NCBI GenBank assembly: GCA_016717205.1
Contig: JADKGC010000013.1
Coordinates: forward strand, 1 to 64,000
Source: Candidatus Flexifilum breve
Lineage (GTDB): Bacteria; Chloroflexota; Anaerolineae; Aggregatilineales; Phototrophicaceae
DNA: 64,000 nt
Direction: 5' to 3'
The position numbers and the translations under genes were made by a program. Positions 44,773-53,731 of the stretch are shown here, one piece after another. Under the pieces are notes generated by a model. That model did not search any database. It saw only the letters and a program-made list of their open reading frames with translations, and was not told the origin of the DNA. Within the stretch, counting starts at the first letter, position 1, and each line of letters opens with the position of its first letter.

Positions 44773-46164
44773 ATGCACCGTTTCTTACTTCTGAGTTTCC
44801 TCGTTTTCTTTCTCTTTTCAACGCATGGACAGGCACAAGACGTGACTACGATCCGGGTAGAGCCAACGCAGACGTTCCAGACGCTCGAAGGGTTCGGCGC
44901 GTCCGGCGCGTGGTGGTCGCAAATCATTGGCGGGTGGAGCGATGCGACCCGGCAGCGGGTGATCGATCTGCTCTTTGACCCGACCCTTGGCATCGGCTTG
45001 ACGATGTACCGCTACAATGTGGGTGGCGGTGAGCAGGGCTTAATTGATCCGTGGCGCAACACGGAGACCTTCGACGTTGCGCCGGGTGACTATGATTGGT
45101 CGCGCGATGCCAACGCGATGTGGGTGCTGCGCGCGGCGCGGGACGCCGGCGTGACCGATGTGATCATCTTTGCCAACAGTGCCCCCGGGCGCATGACCAT
45201 CAGCGGACGCGCGGCGGGCAACCCCGGCGGCGACTCGAATCTGCTGCCAGACATGCACGACGACTTTGCCCAGTATCTGGTCGATATCGCCCGCCACCTG
45301 ATCGAGGATGAAAACATCCCGGTGCGCTGGATCAGCCCGATCAACGAGCCACAGTGGGATTGGCAGCCATCGAAAGGGCAGGAGGGGACGCACTACGTGG
45401 GCGCGGAGATCATGAGTGTACTGCACACGCTGCAGACGGCTATCGACGACTCCGGCCTCGATCTCGCCATCTCGGCCATCGAAGCGGGCGAATGGGGCAC
45501 AGCCTCAGTCTACGCCCAGCTCATCCTCCCTGATGAAGCCTTGGCCGCCGAACTTCCACATTTCGCTGTGCATTCGTACTGGTCGGAGGCCAGCGACAAA
45601 CTACGCTTCGTCAGCTTCATGCAGAACCATTATCCTGACCTGCCGCTGTGGATGTCTGAATGGACGGAGATGCAGCAGGGGCGCGACTACGGCATGGATT
45701 CCGCCCTCATCATGGCGAACACCATCCACGATGACCTGACGCTCGGCGGCGTGACCTCATGGCAGTACTGGATCGCCGTGTCCAAGTACAACTTCCGCGA
45801 TGGCCTCATCTATGCGCCGGAATACGGCGAAAGCCTCATCGAAACCAAGCGTTTGTGGGCGTTCGGCAACTACAGCCGCTTCGTGCGTCCCGGCGCCGTG
45901 CGCGTGCAACTTGATCTCGACAGTGAGGTCGTGCGCGCCAGCGGCTACCTTGACCCGGCGACGGGCGCGGTGACGGTGGTTGTCATTAACAACAGCGCAC
46001 AGACGGAGACGATCAGCCTCGAAGGGCTAGATCAGCCGAATGTCAGCGCCTTCGAGACTTCCGACGAGCATAATCTCGCATCTGTCTACAATGGTGCGCC
46101 GTCAGCCAGCTACCAACTCACGCCGCACAGCGTGACCACGTTCGTGTTTAGCGAAGGGACGTAA
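44773..46164 (+). CDS. Secreted glycoside hydrolase family 30
   Basis: A 463-residue secreted enzyme. A signal peptide (HRFLLLSFLVFFLFSTHGQA) leads into the (beta/alpha)8 barrel with EGFGASGAWWSQ. The acid/base is Glu192 in SPINEPQWDWQ and the nucleophile Glu296 in LWMSEWTEM. A C-terminal beta domain (about 380-463) with VVVINNSAQTETISLEG is typical of GH30. Likely activities are endo-beta-1,6-galactanase, glucuronoxylanase or glucosidase; subfamily is not certain. It lies between the binding protein and permeases, so its products are presumably the transported sugar. Confidence 0.88.
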   Translation: MHRFLLLSFLVFFLFSTHGQAQDVTTIRVEPTQTFQTLEGFGASGAWWSQIIGGWSDATRQRVIDLLFDPTLGIGLTMYRYNVGGGEQGLIDPWRNTETFDVAPGDYDWSRDANAMWVLRAARDAGVTDVIIFANSAPGRMTISGRAAGNPGGDSNLLPDMHDDFAQYLVDIARHLIEDENIPVRWISPINEPQWDWQPSKGQEGTHYVGAEIMSVLHTLQTAIDDSGLDLAISAIEAGEWGTASVYAQLILPDEALAAELPHFAVHSYWSEASDKLRFVSFMQNHYPDLPLWMSEWTEMQQGRDYGMDSALIMANTIHDDLTLGGVTSWQYWIAVSKYNFRDGLIYAPEYGESLIETKRLWAFGNYSRFVRPGAVRVQLDLDSEVVRASGYLDPATGAVTVVVINNSAQTETISLEGLDQPNVSAFETSDEHNLASVYNGAPSASYQLTPHSVTTFVFSEGT

Positions 46165-46167
46165 CCG

Positions 46168-47130
46168 ATGGCGCAAGCGGACGCTCCCGCTCACTTAGCC
46201 AATCGGGCGCGGACAGCCCAACCCAAGCGGCGGCTCACGGCGCGCCGCCGCGAAAGTCTGTGGTTCTACCTGATCATCTCGCCGTGGTTGGTCGGTTTGC
46301 TGCTGCTGCTCGCCGGGCCGATGGTGTACTCGATCTACCTCAGCTTCACCGACTGGAACCTGTTCAATGCGCCGGAATGGATTGGCCTCGATAACTACGT
46401 GCGCCTGTTCACCCGCGACCGCAATTTTGGCATGGCGCTCGGCAACACCTTCTACTACACGCTGCTCTACGTCCCGCTGAATATCGTGCTCTCGCTCGGC
46501 GTCGCGTATCTGCTCAACAAGCGCCTGCCGGGGATGCGTTTCTTCCGCACGGTGATCTATCTGCCGTATGTTGTGCCGGTCGTCGCGACGACGATGGTCT
46601 TTCGCTGGGTGTTCGCGCCAACCAACGGTCAGCTCAACAGCTTTCTCGCGCTGCTCGGCATCACTGGCCCGGCGTGGCTGCTCGATCCCCTGTGGGTGAA
46701 GCCCGCGCTCGTCCTGATGTCGCTGTGGGGCATGGGCAGCAGCGTGGTGTTTTTGCTGGCGGGCATGCAGGGTATTCCATCAGAGATGTACGAAGCCGCG
46801 TCCATTGATGGCGCGTCCGAGCGCCAGCGTTTCTTCAATATCACGCTGCCCATGCTCAGCCCGGTCATCTTCTTCAACATGATCATGAGCATCATCTCCA
46901 GCTTGCAGACCTTCACGCAGGTCTACATCCTCAACGCCGACCCGAACACGCCGAACAACGCCATCAACATGATCATCCCGTACTTGTTTGATAATGCCTT
47001 CCGCTTCAACAAGATGGGCTACGCGTCCGCGATTGCGTGGGTGCTGTTCATTATCATCTTCGTGTTCACGCTGGTGGTCATTCGCTCCTCGTCGATGTGG
47101 GTCTTCTACGAAAGCGAGATGAAGAAATGA
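46168..47130 (+). CDS. Sugar ABC transporter permease (MalF/UgpA type)
   Basis: A 320-residue inner-membrane permease. A short cytoplasmic N-terminus rich in Arg (KRRLTARRRES) precedes six hydrophobic segments, the first being LWFYLIISPWLVGLLLLLAG. The EAA coupling loop is EAASIDGASERQRF near residue 210. It begins 3 bases after the GH30 stop and overlaps the second permease by ATGA. It pairs with the LacI-controlled binding protein; an ATPase is missing here and may be supplied by a shared MalK-type subunit such as those at the window start. Confidence 0.93.
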   Translation: MAQADAPAHLANRARTAQPKRRLTARRRESLWFYLIISPWLVGLLLLLAGPMVYSIYLSFTDWNLFNAPEWIGLDNYVRLFTRDRNFGMALGNTFYYTLLYVPLNIVLSLGVAYLLNKRLPGMRFFRTVIYLPYVVPVVATTMVFRWVFAPTNGQLNSFLALLGITGPAWLLDPLWVKPALVLMSLWGMGSSVVFLLAGMQGIPSEMYEAASIDGASERQRFFNITLPMLSPVIFFNMIMSIISSLQTFTQVYILNADPNTPNNAINMIIPYLFDNAFRFNKMGYASAIAWVLFIIIFVFTLVVIRSSSMWVFYESEMKK

Positions 47131-47984
47131 ACCGCCGCATTGGTCTGGCTGAAACTGTTTCGACCTACGCGCTGCTCGGCGCGCTGGCCGTGGTGATGAT
47201 CACGCCGTTCCTGCTCATGATCTCGATGTCGCTCGCCAGCGACACGACCGCTGTCCAGATGACGTTTACGCTCATCCCGCACGAATTTGAGGTGGGCAAC
47301 TATGCGCGCGTGTTCACCACACCGACCATCGACCTCGGGCGACATATCCTCAACAGCTTGATCATCGTCGTCGGATCCATGATTGGACAGGTGCTGGTTA
47401 GCTCGTTTGTGGCTTACGGTTTCGCGCGCTTTCACGCCCCCGGTAAGAACGTGCTGTTTCTGATTCTGCTGGGCACGATGATGATCCCCGGCGCGGTCAC
47501 GCTCATCCCACAATTTGCGCTGTATCGCGCGCTCGGGTGGTTGGGCACGTTCGCCCCGTTGATTGTGCCGAACTTCTTTGGTGGCGCGTTCAATATCTTC
47601 CTGATGCGCCAGTTCATCGTGCGCCTGCCTGTCGAACTGGATGAAGCCGCGCGCATCGATGGCGTGGGGCCGATTGGTATTTTCCGCTTCATCATCTTCC
47701 CGCTGATCCGCCCGATCGCGGTTGCCGTTGCCATCTTCACGTTCCAGTTCAACTGGTCCTGGTTCCTCGAACCGCTGCTCTACCTGCAAGACGCGGAATT
47801 GATGCCGCTGGCGGTCGCCGTGCGCACCTTGAGCGCCGTCACCAGCGCGGGCGCCATGCCGCTGTGGAATCTCGTCATGGTCGCGTCCATGCTGCTGACT
47901 GTGCCGATGCTGCTGGTGTTCTTCTTCGGGCAGAAGTATGTCTTTGAAGCCAATATCTCTGGGGGCAGCGCGGGGGTCAAATAG
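47127..47984 (+). CDS. Sugar ABC transporter permease (MalG/UgpE type)
   Basis: A 285-residue inner-membrane permease with six hydrophobic segments. The EAA loop is DEAARIDGVGPIGIF near 170 and the family's FNWSWFLEPLLYL follows. The start overlaps the MalF-type gene (ATGA), so the two are made in equal amounts. A longer frame upstream is only the shadow of that gene. It is the last gene of the LacI-controlled operon; a terminator follows. Confidence 0.93.
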   Translation: MNRRIGLAETVSTYALLGALAVVMITPFLLMISMSLASDTTAVQMTFTLIPHEFEVGNYARVFTTPTIDLGRHILNSLIIVVGSMIGQVLVSSFVAYGFARFHAPGKNVLFLILLGTMMIPGAVTLIPQFALYRALGWLGTFAPLIVPNFFGGAFNIFLMRQFIVRLPVELDEAARIDGVGPIGIFRFIIFPLIRPIAVAVAIFTFQFNWSWFLEPLLYLQDAELMPLAVAVRTLSAVTSAGAMPLWNLVMVASMLLTVPMLLVFFFGQKYVFEANISGGSAGVK

Positions 47985-48018
47985 ACCACCACCCCTGAAC
48001 TGAGGTTGGTTGTTGAGG

Positions 48019-48050
48019 CGGGGCGCACAATGAAGTTGTGCGCCCCGTTT
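48019..48050. terminator. Bidirectional rho-independent terminator
   Basis: A perfect 12-bp stem (CGGGGCGCACAA / TTGTGCGCCCCG) with a TGAAG loop is followed by TTT. It separates the rightward glycan operon from the leftward sugar-acid operon. Confidence 0.88.
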
Positions 48051-48098
48051 GCGCTGTTTCACGTTTACGAGATGAACGGCTGTGCACAGCCAAGTGCC

Positions 48099-48956
48099 TC
48101 AGCCGAGCGGCAGCCCCAAGTCTTTGATCTTCTGCGTGAGGTTGCGCTTCGCCAGCGGAATCAAGCTGATGGGCAGGTGCTCGATCACGACATACGCGTC
48201 GGGCTTGGTCTGGTGCACGAGCCGCAGAATGGTGTCGAAATCCATTAACCCGGTGCCGATGACCGTCTCGGTGATGTGGACGACGAAGCGATCTTCCAGC
48301 AGGAAGTCCTTCAGATGCACTGTGGCGATGTAGTCGCCGAGCACGTCGAACAGATGCTGGAGCATGGGCGGCAAGTTGAACGCGGTTTGCAGGTCCCCGA
48401 CGAAGTTGCACGGATCGAGGTTGAGCTTCAAGCGCTTTGACCCGGTACGCTCGATCACCCGGCGAATCGTCTCCGGCGTGTTGAGCGTCGTCGTCACGTG
48501 CGTTTCCAGCACCACGGTGATGTCGTACTCTTCCGCCGTTTCGAGAATCTCGCACAGGCTGCGCACCAGTCGATCTTCCGTCTCCGGCTTGTAATTGTCG
48601 GCGTGCGGCCACCACTCGCCGCGTGGACTCAGACTCGTCGGGCGCACACCGGACTCTGGCACGCCCATTTTCGCCGCTAACCGAATCAGATCGCGCGCGC
48701 CTTCCACGCCCGCTCGACGCACGGTTTCATCTGGGGTGATGATGCAGGGGTACGGCCCCCACAATTGCAGAAACGGCATCCGCTGATTGGCGAACACTTC
48801 TTTTACCCGCGCCGCCGTCTCGTCACTGATGGTGCTGGCGGGCACGGTCAGGTGCGCGCCGATCCCGTGAAAGCCGAGATCCGCCGCAAAGCGCAGCTTG
48901 TCGTAATTGACATCAGAAAAATCGCTCATGATGAGACCGAGCAGTCCGATTTTCAT
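48099..48956 (-). CDS. Sugar phosphate isomerase/epimerase (TIM barrel)
   Basis: A 285-residue xylose-isomerase-like barrel. Candidate metal ligands are the Glu of ITVVLETHVTT, the Asp of LKLNLDPCNF, the His of ATVHLKDF and the Glu of AYVVIEHLP. A short helical segment with PDETVRRAGVEGARDLIRLA precedes them. It is the last gene of the leftward operon, 54 bases after the mutarotase, and probably isomerises the transported sugar or a derived keto acid. The exact substrate is not recognisable. Confidence 0.82.
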   Translation of the reverse strand: MKIGLLGLIMSDFSDVNYDKLRFAADLGFHGIGAHLTVPASTISDETAARVKEVFANQRMPFLQLWGPYPCIITPDETVRRAGVEGARDLIRLAAKMGVPESGVRPTSLSPRGEWWPHADNYKPETEDRLVRSLCEILETAEEYDITVVLETHVTTTLNTPETIRRVIERTGSKRLKLNLDPCNFVGDLQTAFNLPPMLQHLFDVLGDYIATVHLKDFLLEDRFVVHITETVIGTGLMDFDTILRLVHQTKPDAYVVIEHLPISLIPLAKRNLTQKIKDLGLPLG

Positions 48957-49010
48957 GGTTGTTCTGTGCTCCCACAGCGTGATCGCCAGTAGATTTGCTG
49001 TACCGCCTGC

Positions 49011-49346
49011 TTAATCAATGTGGAATAGTTCTTCCATCGGCAGCCACCAGTTCCCCTCAGTGCTGCCTTGGGAGTCGCCCTCAAACGGCTGCTGGCAGGG
49101 ATCAGTCACCGCCCACCAGTCATGCGTGCGCGGATCATCCCCGACTTTCGCCATATCGGTGGCGAAGTCGCTGCCGACGTACTCGAAGTAGGCGAACAGC
49201 AGCCCGCCGCGATGATAGATCGAGTAGTTGGTGATATTCGCCTCGCGCAGTTTGGCCAGCACCTCCGGCCAGACGGCGGCGTGCAGACGTTTGTAGTCGT
49301 CGTACTTCTCCGGCTTCAACCGGATGATTTGTCCGAAGCGCTGCAT
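49011..49346 (-). CDS. rhaM: L-rhamnose mutarotase
   Basis: A 111-residue protein that interconverts alpha and beta anomers of L-rhamnose (or a similar 6-deoxy sugar). Family stretches are RLKPEKYDDYKRLHAAVWPE, then ITNYSIYHRGGLLFAYFEY, and the C-terminal THDWWAVTDPCQQP. The active-site His of RLHAAVWP and the Tyr/Trp cluster are present. It is the strongest sequence clue to the operon's substrate. It follows the E1-beta gene by 11 bases in the same operon. Confidence 0.9.
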   Translation of the reverse strand: MQRFGQIIRLKPEKYDDYKRLHAAVWPEVLAKLREANITNYSIYHRGGLLFAYFEYVGSDFATDMAKVGDDPRTHDWWAVTDPCQQPFEGDSQGSTEGNWWLPMEELFHID

Positions 49347-49357
49347 GGTGATCGCTC

Positions 49358-50335
49358 CTAGTCCGCCAGCACGGCGCGAATCGCCTGTGTGATCCGCCCG
49401 ACGTTGGGCAGCACTTCATCTTCGAGCGGCGGGCTGTAGGCGATCAGTGCACCGCCCATATTGACGCGCTTCACCGGCGCCGCCAGCCAGTACACGCCTT
49501 CATCCGCGGCCAGCGATGCAATATCGCCGCCCCAACCCGCTTGATGCGGCGCTTCTTCGACGATCACGAGGCGGTTCGTCTTGGCAAGTGATCCGAGGAT
49601 CGTCGCTTTGTCGAGCGGCACGAACGAGCGTATATCGATCACCTCGCACTCGATTCCCTCTTTGGCGAGGTTCGCCGCCGCCTCCAGCGAGCGATGCAGC
49701 ATCAACTGGGAGGCGACCACCGTCACATGGCTGCCCGCGCGCACCACTTTCGCTTCGCCCAGCTTCATCGGCTGGGTATCGTCCGGAACCTCGCCTTTCA
49801 GGTTATACAGGCCTTTGTGTTCCAGCACGAACACCGGGTTATTCTCGCGGATCGCGCCGCGCAGTAGGCCGTAAGCGTCGACCGGCGTGGACGGTGACAC
49901 GACTTTGATGCCGGGGAAGCTCATCAGCCACGACTCCGCGCACTGGCTGTGCTGCGTGCCGAAACCATTACCGCCGCCTTGCGCCGCGCGGATCGTCAGC
50001 GGGACGACGAACTGTCCGCCGGACATGTAGCGATACTTCGCGACCTGATTGGCGATCTGGTCGAGCGCGACGGGCACAAAATCCGCGAACATCAATTCTG
50101 CCACGGGGCGCAGCCCGGTGATCGCCGCGCCGAGCGCCGTCCCGATGATTGCCTGTTCGCTGATCGGGGTGTCGCGCACCCGGTCGCCGCCGAACCGTTC
50201 GTAGAGTCCCGGCGTCACTTTGAAGACGCCGCCCGCCTCCGCGACATCTTCGCCGAAAAAGATCACATCCGGGTCGCTGGCGAGTTCGTCAGCCAACGCC
50301 TTGACCACTGCTTCTCGATACGTCATTTCCGCCAT
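49358..50335 (-). CDS. 2-oxoacid dehydrogenase E1 component, beta subunit
   Basis: A 325-residue E1-beta of the pyruvate/acetoin/branched-chain type. Landmarks are FFGEDVAEAGGVFKVTPGLY, DTPISEQAIIGTALGAAITG, the FVPVALDQIANQVAKYRYMS stretch and a C-terminal LVIVEEAPHQAGWG. With the alpha subunit it forms the ThDP site that decarboxylates a 2-oxoacid. The order on this strand is E2, E1-alpha, E1-beta with gaps of 3 and 6 bases. The substrate may be pyruvate, acetoin or a sugar-derived 2-oxoacid. Confidence 0.92.
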   Translation of the reverse strand: MAEMTYREAVVKALADELASDPDVIFFGEDVAEAGGVFKVTPGLYERFGGDRVRDTPISEQAIIGTALGAAITGLRPVAELMFADFVPVALDQIANQVAKYRYMSGGQFVVPLTIRAAQGGGNGFGTQHSQCAESWLMSFPGIKVVSPSTPVDAYGLLRGAIRENNPVFVLEHKGLYNLKGEVPDDTQPMKLGEAKVVRAGSHVTVVASQLMLHRSLEAAANLAKEGIECEVIDIRSFVPLDKATILGSLAKTNRLVIVEEAPHQAGWGGDIASLAADEGVYWLAAPVKRVNMGGALIAYSPPLEDEVLPNVGRITQAIRAVLAD

Positions 50336-50341
50336 GACCGC

Positions 50342-51313
50342 TTACCCTTCGTAGTACACATCGGCATAAAGTGATTCCAGCGGCGGAAACGGCTCGTTCT
50401 TCGCCCATTCCACCGCATCGACCACCGCCGCTTCGGCGGCTTGGCGCAGTTCCTCAAATTCGACGTCGTCCAACTGACCGTCGGCGATCATCCGCGCTTT
50501 GAGGATGTCAATCGGATCGCGTTTAAGCCATTCGTCCAGTTCACCCGGCTTGCGGTACGGGGCAGTATCTGTCCGCGAGTGCCCGCGATAGCGGTATGTC
50601 TTGCACTCAATCAGGCTTGGCCCTTGTCCAGCGCGGGCGCGATCCGCTGCCGTTTTGACCGTCGCGTAGACCGCTTCAGCATCCTGTCCATCGACAATCA
50701 CGCCGGGGATGGCATAGGCCGCTGCCCGTTCGGCGATGTTCTGAATCGGGGTCGTTTTGCTCCACACACTGTACTCACCGTACAGGTTGTTCTCACAGAT
50801 GAACAGCACAGGGAGCTTCCACACCGCCGCCATATTCAGCGCTTCGTGGAACACGCCGATATTCGACGCGCCTTCGCCGAAGAACGTCACGGCGATATTT
50901 CCCGTCTTCTTGACCTGCGCGGTGAGCGCTGCGCCCATCGCAATTGGGAGCTGTGCGCCGACAATCGCGTTCGCGCCCAGCAGCCCGACGGTGGCATCGG
51001 TCATGTGCATGCTGCCGCCTTTCCCCTTGCACGCGCCCGTCGCCTTGCCCATCATTTCGCCCATCATGGCGCGCAGCGTCATGCCGAGCGCCAGCGCGTG
51101 ATGATGCCCGCGATAGGTACACGTCACTTTGTCGCCGGGGATCAAGGCGGCGGCTGTGCCGACCGCGACTGCTTCGTGACCGATGGCGAGATGCGTCGTC
51201 CCGCGAATCAGGTTGGCGAGGAAGAGTTCCTGAATCTTCTCTTCCGCCACCCGTGTTTCCAACATCTGGCGCAGCGCCTGTTGGCGCGCCTCTAGTGCGA
51301 GTGTCATGCCCAT
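50342..51313 (-). CDS. 2-oxoacid dehydrogenase E1 component, alpha subunit
   Basis: A 323-residue E1-alpha. It carries the ThDP motif FFGEGASNIGVFHEALNMAA ending in ICENN, the phosphate-contact TYRGHHHALALG and the C-terminal TYRYRGHSRTD. The GKGGSMHMTD loop is typical of acetoin and pyruvate E1-alpha subunits. It lies 3 bases downstream of E2 and 6 bases before E1-beta. Acetoin versus pyruvate specificity cannot be told here. Confidence 0.92.
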   Translation of the reverse strand: MGMTLALEARQQALRQMLETRVAEEKIQELFLANLIRGTTHLAIGHEAVAVGTAAALIPGDKVTCTYRGHHHALALGMTLRAMMGEMMGKATGACKGKGGSMHMTDATVGLLGANAIVGAQLPIAMGAALTAQVKKTGNIAVTFFGEGASNIGVFHEALNMAAVWKLPVLFICENNLYGEYSVWSKTTPIQNIAERAAAYAIPGVIVDGQDAEAVYATVKTAADRARAGQGPSLIECKTYRYRGHSRTDTAPYRKPGELDEWLKRDPIDILKARMIADGQLDDVEFEELRQAAEAAVVDAVEWAKNEPFPPLESLYADVYYEG

Positions 51314-51316
51314 CCC

Positions 51317-52609
51317 TTACGCTGAAAACCGATCCAGTTCTTCTTGAAAGACCGCCATGAAGCGGGCCAAATCCATGCCATCGACCACGCGGTGATCGCC
51401 GCTGAGCGTCAGATGCGCGGTGCTGCGAATGAACAGCCCGCCGTCGATTACCACCGGGCGCGGTTTGAGCGCGCCGACCGCGAGAATCGCCACCTGCGGC
51501 GGGTTGATCACGGCGGTGAAGTGTTCGACCTGCGCGATCATGCCCATATTGCTCACCGTGAACGTCCCTCCCTGCAAATCATCGACGCTCAAACGGTTCG
51601 TCCGCGCTCGGTCAACGAGGCTGCGGACTTCCGCCGCTAGACCGGGCAGCGAAAATCGTCCAGCGTTGTGCAGTACGGGCGTGATCAGACCATCCTCACG
51701 CGCTACCGCCACCGCCAGATGAATCTGCTCGTGCCGGTAGAGCGAGCCGTCCTGAAAGGTCGCGTTGAGCGCGGGCACGCGGCTGAGGGTTTGCGTAACG
51801 AGGTGCAGAATCAGGTCGTTGATCTTCGCTTTGCCTGCTGCTGATTTGAGCTTGTCCAGCGCTGCGTCGAACACGAATTCGCCCGTTACGTAGAAGTGGG
51901 GAGCTTCCCGCATGCTGTCGCTTAGTCGGCGGCCAATCGTCTGCCGCATGCGCGAGAGCGGGACGAGCGTTGCCCCGTCGGGCACAGTCGGAGCGGACGG
52001 CGCAGGCGCGGCACTCGGCGCGCTGAAAGCGTCGAGTATCTCCAGCGTCAGCGGGTTGGGGAAGCCGGCTGCGGCAACCGCCGCCAGATCAATGCCGCGT
52101 TCTCGGGCGGCTTTACGCACGCGCGGCAGCGCTTTGACCCCGTGCGCATCCGTGCCGTTGTTCAGGCTGATGGGCGGTGGGGCTGCTTCCTTGTGATAGG
52201 CTTCCACGTCGCGCCGCGTGACGCGCCCGCGTCCGCCGCTGCCCGCCAATTGCTCGACTGGCACCTGCAGCTCGCGTGCTATCCGCTGGGCGACCGGGGA
52301 CACCCGCGGTCCAGATCCACTCGTCACGGGAATGGCAGCGGGCGTACTCGGCGCGGCGGGCTGATAGTCAGCCGCGCTGCCAATCCGCGCGATCACCGCG
52401 CCGATAGTGACTTCTTGCTCGGCCTGCGCCAAGTGTTCGAGCAGCACGCCGCTTGCCAGCGCCTCCAGCTCGACATTGGCTTTGTCCGACTCAATCACGG
52501 CGATCGCGTCACCTTTGGCGACTGCATCGCCCGGCTGCTTGAGCCATTCGAGCAAGCGCCCGGTCTGCGTGTCAAAGCCGAGATTGGGCATCAAAACATC
52601 AACTGCCAT
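51317..52609 (-). CDS. Dihydrolipoamide acyltransferase (E2) of 2-oxoacid dehydrogenase
   Basis: A 430-residue E2. The N-terminal lipoyl domain has the lipoylation site ESDKANVE near residue 43. Then comes a peripheral subunit-binding domain (SPVAQRIARELQVPVEQLAG ... RGRVTRRDVEAY), a second similar helix pair (LPRVRKAARERGIDLAAV), and the acyltransferase domain with the catalytic SGDHRVVDGMD near the C-terminus. No E3 (dihydrolipoamide dehydrogenase) gene is in the window, so E3 must come from elsewhere. ATG 52609 is preferred; a TTG two codons upstream is possible. It follows the tautomerase gene by 6 bases. Confidence 0.92.
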   Translation of the reverse strand: MAVDVLMPNLGFDTQTGRLLEWLKQPGDAVAKGDAIAVIESDKANVELEALASGVLLEHLAQAEQEVTIGAVIARIGSAADYQPAAPSTPAAIPVTSGSGPRVSPVAQRIARELQVPVEQLAGSGGRGRVTRRDVEAYHKEAAPPPISLNNGTDAHGVKALPRVRKAARERGIDLAAVAAAGFPNPLTLEILDAFSAPSAAPAPSAPTVPDGATLVPLSRMRQTIGRRLSDSMREAPHFYVTGEFVFDAALDKLKSAAGKAKINDLILHLVTQTLSRVPALNATFQDGSLYRHEQIHLAVAVAREDGLITPVLHNAGRFSLPGLAAEVRSLVDRARTNRLSVDDLQGGTFTVSNMGMIAQVEHFTAVINPPQVAILAVGALKPRPVVIDGGLFIRSTAHLTLSGDHRVVDGMDLARFMAVFQEELDRFSA

Positions 52610-52615
52610 GCTCAA

Positions 52616-52807
52616 CTAATCCTCTGCGGGTTTGGCCGCGGCACCGGGGCGGGATGCATCCCCGGCTTCAATATTCTGAAAAATGACGAGCACATCTTCC
52701 GGTCGCGCGCCGCCGTCTTCGACCAGCGCCGCATAAATGCGTTGGCTGACGCGCTGTTTTTGCTCCTGGCTGCGCCCGGGTGACCAGTATACGATCACTG
52801 TGGGCAT
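52616..52807 (-). CDS. 4-oxalocrotonate tautomerase-like protein
   Basis: A 63-residue protein whose Pro2 becomes the N-terminal catalytic proline after Met removal (PTVIVYWSPGRSQEQKQRVS). The helix and the ARPEDVLVIFQNIEA strand match the tautomerase fold. It would catalyse keto-enol tautomerisation of a small oxoacid. The neighbouring E2 and permease genes place it in a catabolic operon, so an enol or keto sugar-acid intermediate is plausible. Confidence 0.85.
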   Translation of the reverse strand: MPTVIVYWSPGRSQEQKQRVSQRIYAALVEDGGARPEDVLVIFQNIEAGDASRPGAAAKPAED

Positions 52808-52861
52808 GATAATGTCCCTGTAATCCAGATTTGTAAATAAGCAGCAATCATTTTTCGATCC

Positions 52862-53731
52862 TCACCCCTTGATCGCACCGAAGGTCAAGCCGCGTACCAT
52901 GCTGCGCTGCGTGCCGATGACGAACAGAATCGCCGGAATCATCATGAGGACGGACATGGCGCACATGCCGCGCCAATCGACCGTAAACTGGCTGGTGAAA
53001 TCGTATAACCCCACCGGGAAGGTCTTCGCCGCGGGCGTGCGCGTGAGCAGACTCGCCAGTTGGTACTCGTTCCACGCTGCGAGAAACGCGAAGATGCCTG
53101 CCGCACCCATGCCCGGCAGCGCCAGCGGCAAATCGACGCGGAGGAAGGCCGTCCAGTAGCCGCACCCGTCAATGTAGGCCGATTCGTCGAGGTCACGCGG
53201 AATCTGGCGGAAAAAGCCATCCATCAGCCATACGCTGAATGGGGTGTTCACGGCCACATACACAAACGACAACCCGCCGACGGTATCGACCAGACCGAAG
53301 TTACGCAGCAGCAAAAACAGCGGTAGGCTCAGCGCGATGCCGGGAACCGCCCGCGACAGCATGATGAGCAGGAAGACGAGCCGATGACCTTTGAACTCAA
53401 ACCGCGAAAAAGCATAGCCGCCCATCGTGCCGAGCGCCAGCGCCACGACGGTGCTCATCGTCGCCACAATGATCGAATTGCGCATGTAGTCGCCGACGGG
53501 CACACCCGCCGCGTAGTCCGGGTTCAGCCCGAACAGTGAGGCGAATGCATCGAGCGTGATCTGCTGCGGAATCCAGATTGGCGGCGTGGTGTTGACTTCG
53601 GAGGCCGGGCGGAACGCGGTGAAGATGATCCACACAGCGGGCAGCGCGCCCAAGGTGAGGATGGCGAACGCTACCAGATTGTAGAGCGCCTGTCGTGACC
53701 GCCCATGCGGGCGGACGGCATGGGTCAGCAT
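52862..53731 (-). CDS. Sugar ABC transporter permease (MalG type)
   Basis: A 289-residue membrane permease with six hydrophobic segments (first LYNLVAFAILTLGALPAVWI). The coupling loop is DESAYIDGCGYWTAFL near residue 190, and the following FLAAWNEYQLASLL is family-typical. ATG 53731 overlaps the stop of the MalF-type gene by one base; the longer frame upstream is shadow. It serves the leftward uptake system. Confidence 0.92.
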   Translation of the reverse strand: MLTHAVRPHGRSRQALYNLVAFAILTLGALPAVWIIFTAFRPASEVNTTPPIWIPQQITLDAFASLFGLNPDYAAGVPVGDYMRNSIIVATMSTVVALALGTMGGYAFSRFEFKGHRLVFLLIMLSRAVPGIALSLPLFLLLRNFGLVDTVGGLSFVYVAVNTPFSVWLMDGFFRQIPRDLDESAYIDGCGYWTAFLRVDLPLALPGMGAAGIFAFLAAWNEYQLASLLTRTPAAKTFPVGLYDFTSQFTVDWRGMCAMSVLMMIPAILFVIGTQRSMVRGLTFGAIKG

